The notes beneath the pieces are model-generated. The model searched no databases. It had not been told where the DNA came from and was given only the letters and a program-made list of their open reading frames with translations. The position numbers and the translations under genes were made by a program. A DNA stretch of 64,000 bases from Thermodesulfobacterium sp. (GTDB taxonomy: Bacteria; Desulfobacterota; Thermodesulfobacteria; Thermodesulfobacteriales; Thermodesulfobacteriaceae): assembly GCA_017656385.1 (NCBI GenBank), contig JACDNX010000003.1:62001-126000 (forward strand), written 5' to 3'. Below are positions 63,019 to 64,000 of this stretch, piece by piece; position 1 is the first letter of the stretch; each line of letters begins with the position of its first letter.

Positions 63019-64000
63019 ATGGGTAGGAAGATTACAGTTGATCCTATAACAAGGATTGAGGGGCACCTTAGAATTGATGTAGAAGTTGATGGTGGAAGAA
63101 TAGTAAATGCTTGGGCTTCTGCTCAGATGTGGAGAGGAGTTGAAGTTATTTTAAGGGGAAGAGATCCAAGAGATGCTTGTCTTATTACTCAAAGAATTTG
63201 TGGAGTTTGTACTACAGTCCATAATATCGCATCTGTAAGGGCAGTAGAAAATGCCTTAGGAATGGAAATTCCTCTTAATGCTCAGTTAGTAAGAAATATT
63301 ATACTTGCAGCTCATGGTATGCATGACCATATAGTGCATTTCTATCATCTTTCTGCTCTTGACTGGGTTGATATTATTTCTGCTTTAAAAGCAGATCCTA
63401 AGAAAACTGCAGAACTTGCGCAAACCTTATCTGATTGGAAAGGGAATAGTGTAACTTATTTTAAAGCTGTGCAAGAGAAACTTAAAGCTTTGGTAGATAG
63501 TGGTCAAATTGGTCCTTTTACCAATGGTTACTGGGGACATCCTCAAATGAAACTTTCTCCAGAAGTTAATTTGCTTGCAGTAGGACACTACCTTGCTGCT
63601 CTTGAATATCAGTTTATACCTAATAAGGTAGTTGCTATATTGGGAGGAAAAAATCCTCATATTCAGACTGTTACAGTTGGAGGAGTTGGTTTAGCTATTG
63701 ATCCTGATAGTGATTCAGCACTTAATAGAGAGAGACTCGATTATATTCGTGAATTGTTGATGCAAGCAAAGGAATTTGTCCAGAAGGTTTATCTTAACGA
63801 TGTTATAGCTGTTGGTTGTCTCTATGCAGACTGGACAAAGATTGGAGGAGGTGTGCCCAATTACTTAGCTGTTCCAGATATGCCTCTTGATACAAAAGGA
63901 ACTAAGTTTGATCTACCTGGAGGAACGATATTCAATAGAGATCTTGGAACCTTTACACCGATTAAGAGCTTTAATGATCCATACTTCAGAGACAATGTTG
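63019..64000 (+). CDS. [NiFe] hydrogenase large subunit (3' end beyond the window)
   Basis: The frame opens at ATG 63019 after SD AAAGGAGG and runs to the last base; 327 complete codons are visible. MGRKITVDPITRIEGHLRID is the family N-terminus. The Ni ligands of the first pair are C61 and C64 in QRICGVCTTVH. The C-terminal DPCxxC motif and the maturation peptide lie outside. With the Tat-type small subunit it forms a periplasmic group 1 uptake hydrogenase supplying electrons for sulfur respiration. Confidence 0.95.
   Translation, partial: MGRKITVDPITRIEGHLRIDVEVDGGRIVNAWASAQMWRGVEVILRGRDPRDACLITQRICGVCTTVHNIASVRAVENALGMEIPLNAQLVRNIILAAHGMHDHIVHFYHLSALDWVDIISALKADPKKTAELAQTLSDWKGNSVTYFKAVQEKLKALVDSGQIGPFTNGYWGHPQMKLSPEVNLLAVGHYLAALEYQFIPNKVVAILGGKNPHIQTVTVGGVGLAIDPDSDSALNRERLDYIRELLMQAKEFVQKVYLNDVIAVGCLYADWTKIGGGVPNYLAVPDMPLDTKGTKFDLPGGTIFNRDLGTFTPIKSFNDPYFRDNV

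Overview
The window is A+T-rich chromosomal DNA from an anaerobic bacterium, most likely a thermophilic sulfate- or thiosulfate-respiring member of the Thermodesulfobacteriota (Thermodesulfobacterium-like). This is inferred from gene content, not from a marker gene. The content includes ferredoxin-linked 2-oxoacid oxidoreductases, a tungsten-type aldehyde/GAP:ferredoxin oxidoreductase, an archaeal-type fructose-bisphosphate aldolase/phosphatase, a periplasmic [NiFe] hydrogenase, TSUP (TauE/SafE) exporters, a DVU0298-like protein and outer-membrane machinery (LolA, TolR/TonB-like proteins, porins). No insertion sequence, prophage or CRISPR array was seen.

Layout. 1-3141: 3' part of an RND efflux permease fused in frame to its outer-membrane factor. 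3163-4108: a membrane methyltransferase and tRNA-Leu(UAA). 4109-14209: a regulatory and respiratory island with a porin, a lipoprotein carrying two PhnD-type binding domains, a histidine kinase with a Cys-rich insert, an NtrC-type regulator, an iron-sulfur protein, a molybdopterin oxidoreductase and a TSUP exporter. 14276-15455: an unknown membrane gene and a gene interrupted by an in-frame TAG. 15548-24676: arylpyruvate/arylacetate metabolism (IorA, IorB, two PaaK, two ACT proteins), a lactate permease and an acyl-CoA synthetase. 24747-41505: mostly housekeeping genes (mltG, rsmA, hemL, ilvC) and a permease fused to four CBS domains. 45937-40531: a tightly packed minus-strand operon with a GcvH-like protein, fabD, a four-subunit 2-oxoacid:ferredoxin oxidoreductase, dtd and an unknown gene. 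46003-58001: fbp, cell-envelope genes, ftsK and a hemerythrin-GGDEF-EAL protein. 58013-64000: TSUP, an ArsR-FmdE fusion, a GAPOR-like enzyme and hydrogenase genes running off the window.

The most notable system is 3954-14209. By eye there are candidate sigma-54 -24/-12 promoters before the porin, the molybdoenzyme and the TSUP exporter. Between the two divergent ones lies a pair of TTCC-N4-GG dyads 22 bp apart, and a related site lies upstream of the porin. With a linked NtrC-type activator, this looks like a self-contained regulon in which a periplasmic binding lipoprotein signals through the kinase and activator to a porin, a soluble Mo/W enzyme and an anion exporter. The architecture recalls AioX-AioS-AioR (arsenite) and the TtrS/ThsS tetrathionate and thiosulfate sensors. 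A sulfur oxyanion is my preferred ligand, but that is inference.

Other points of interest are an RND-OMF fusion with an internal lipoprotein signal, an IorA without its ferredoxin domain, a ferredoxin subunit that seems to start at a non-canonical codon, a GcvH-like protein without the lipoyl lysine, an ArsR-FmdE fusion with a strong internal ribosome binding site, and a GAPOR-like enzyme in the same genome as an archaeal-type FBPase.
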